Positions 62,310-64,000 of a stretch of 64,000 nt of DNA are shown in pieces. Source of the stretch: Sporothrix humicola (taxonomy: Eukaryota > Ascomycota > Sordariomycetes > Ophiostomatales > Ophiostomataceae). The stretch's first letter is position 1, and every line of letters starts with the position of its first letter. Below the pieces are notes generated by a model, which was given only the letters and a program-made list of their open reading frames with translations, did not search any database and had not been told where the DNA came from. Where the stretch lies: positions 62,001 to 126,000 of the forward strand of contig WNYE01000047.1 in the NCBI GenBank assembly GCA_021396245.1, read 5' to 3'. A program made the translations under genes and the position numbers.

Positions 62310-64000
62310 GGGTAGGTGGCAGTGGGGGTTGTGTGAATATCCTTTGGTTTTTGGTCGCTCAGTCGTTCCTGCCCTCTCTCACAGTTCGCCTCCCGGGAAA
62401 AAGTTAAAGGCAGGAACGACCAGGGCCAGTCAAAGGCGAAGAAAATAGACTCGACGGTAGGCTCACGGCAAAAAGAGACAAATAGAAAGAAATAAGAGGT
62501 CGGCTGGGCTAGCGCCGGCCGCTCTGGTTGGCTGGGATCTGTCGGCCTTCTCGACGTGTTCTGTAAGACCAATGGTCCATCCAATTGACCGCAACAGCCT
62601 GGCATCGGGGAGCGGGCTGGCGCCGGAATCGCTCTTGCGACTGGCGCCTGGGCACGCTAAGCTCGCGTGCGGGCAAAAACAGAAGGCAGGGAAGGAAAGA
62701 CTAGGCAAAGGCAAGAGCGACTCGACACCTCCCAAGAAAAAGAGCGAAAAAGCGCCCGAGACCAGACGGCAGGAGGGGCAGTCTGCAGCGCTAGAGTAGC
62801 AGGTTATGTCGGGCGGGTTTACTCCGTGGCAGGCAAGAGCGCGCAGAAGTGCAGGCAAGCGCAGGCAAGACCGCGTACACAGTTTTAGTCGACAATAGAG
62901 GCACTTGGAGTGGCCAGACCTCACATCAAGACAAATCCAGGCACGGAACCTCCGTGAAAGGCCAAAAGGCGTAAAAGTGAAAGGCTACACGGGGGTTTTG
63001 TGGACTGGACCGAAGTGCCCTGACTAGAACTGTTCACTGCAAACTGTTGGAGGCAAACAAAGACACCCCACGAGGCCATGACAACGCACATCGCCAAATG
63101 GACTGATGGACGACAGACAAAAGATGATGAGCATTCCATTGACACGTTGTCTTGTCTGCACATCTCTCGCCTTTTGTCTTTTGACAATCTTTCCTGCCAA
63201 CGTCCTGCCGGGCACTCGGTCAGTCTGTCGGCTCTTTGCAACATGTCCCCGTGTCCCCGTAATTGAATGGACATCAAATTGAACTTGCTGCGTCGTGTCC
63301 TCTCTTCCTCGTTCGCACCTTCCTGCCAAAAGGCAAATGGACGCCTGCGATTGGGTCGCCAGTGGGCAGGAATATAAACATCGAATAATGTAAATACGTA
63401 TTCTCATTTTTACGCCCAACGACGTTCCAACGACAAGGACAGGCTGCACACTACTGTGAAAAGAAAAGACTAACAGACAGGGGTGGCCAGAAAGGCAGAT
63501 CCATCCAGATCCCGTCCGTTCTCGCATCAAAGAGGGGAGAACAGCGAGACATCGACACGACGTTGCCTCGTCCGACACAGGACTTTGAGAGTGACAGTGA
63601 GAGTAACTGTCGGCTGCTGCCATGCGATTCGCCAGTTACCCACCGGGCTGCGTGTCGTCCATCCAGGGAACAGAAGATGAAAAAGACCCTGAAGGTGGTG
63701 AAAATGCGGTGGTGGTTGCAGCCTGGTCTTCTCCTTCCGTGGACCGGCCGCGGGTGGGCTGTGGTGAATGGTGGGGTGGTTGAGGGTGGGTGTAGTGCAA
63801 ATAGTGGCCGTCGCCTCGTGGTGGCTCCTGCCTTCAAAGTTTTTTGCCTTCTCGCCCTTCTTTGCGCGCAATTCTGTTCCTGAAAATTCTCGCCCGCCGG
63901 AACCGCGGCTGGCAGGCACGAAAACACGAAAGGAAAGAGAGTGGCCACTTTACACGTATGGACTCCTCTAGTAACTACAGCGAATTACAGCGCTCACTGG

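Larger units (their letters stand above)
61516..64000. other. Upstream region of gdhA, no supported gene
   Basis: Purine-rich near 61.6-62.05 kb (the gdhA leader read on the other strand) and otherwise without coding motifs to the window end. Open frames are short, basic and without splice logic. The next gene probably starts beyond 64 kb. Confidence 0.5.

Overview
The window is nuclear DNA of a filamentous ascomycete, most likely a Sordariomycete. Supporting signs are short spliceosomal introns (about 54-110 bp, GT..AG, often with CTAAC/CTGAC-type branch points), GC-rich third codon positions against AT-richer spacers, a glutamate dehydrogenase very close to Neurospora Am as I remember it, and fungal-only families (DUF3824-type protein, ACS-family permease, FHA-kinases). 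Genus and species cannot be set from sequence alone. No tRNA, rRNA, CRISPR array or operon was found. Twenty protein-coding genes are supported; all intron positions are read by eye.

Layout. 0-2.4 kb: 3' part of a large secreted protein whose C-terminal half resembles the tail of subgroup-C (class V) chitinases. 4.8-6.3 kb: ACS/Dal5-type MFS permease. 7.4-7.9 kb: small secreted Kex2-site protein. 9.7-15.8 kb: an inverted paralogous pair, an FHA-kinase (-) and an FHA-only derivative (+) that lost the kinase domain, with an unrecognised basic protein between them. 18.8-22.8 kb: large DUF3824-like Arg/Asp-rich protein. 23.0-26.2 kb: spliceosomal DEAH helicase Prp2/DHX16. 26.9-28.3 kb: ER DnaJ Scj1 ending in HEEL. 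28.5-30.2 kb: trypsin-like protease without a signal peptide. 30.7-30.9 kb: probable solo LTR. 31.3-32.5 kb: sphingolipid delta-4 desaturase. 33.5-35.1 kb: 14-knuckle CCHC protein. 36.8-38.1 kb: Kv-beta-type aldo-keto reductase. 38.5-39.4 kb: methyltransferase. 40.6-42.0 kb: eIF2B beta. 43.1-46.1 kb: low-complexity protein. 46.3-47.1 kb: Naa10. 47.8-48.8 kb: short-chain dehydrogenase. 49.1-54.3 kb: GMC oxidoreductase/alpha-beta hydrolase fusion. 54.3-59.5 kb: gene-poor. 59.5-61.5 kb: NADP-glutamate dehydrogenase with a 649-bp GATA-containing first intron. 61.5-64 kb: no gene seen.

Most genes are housekeeping or metabolic (splicing, ER folding, translation initiation, N-terminal acetylation, sphingolipid and nitrogen metabolism) and do not form one pathway; this is not a biosynthetic cluster. 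The least explained parts are the inverted FHA pair, the KR-delimited secreted peptide, the oxidoreductase-hydrolase fusion with Cys in place of the nucleophile Ser, the solo LTR, and GATA-motif clusters in three regulatory regions.
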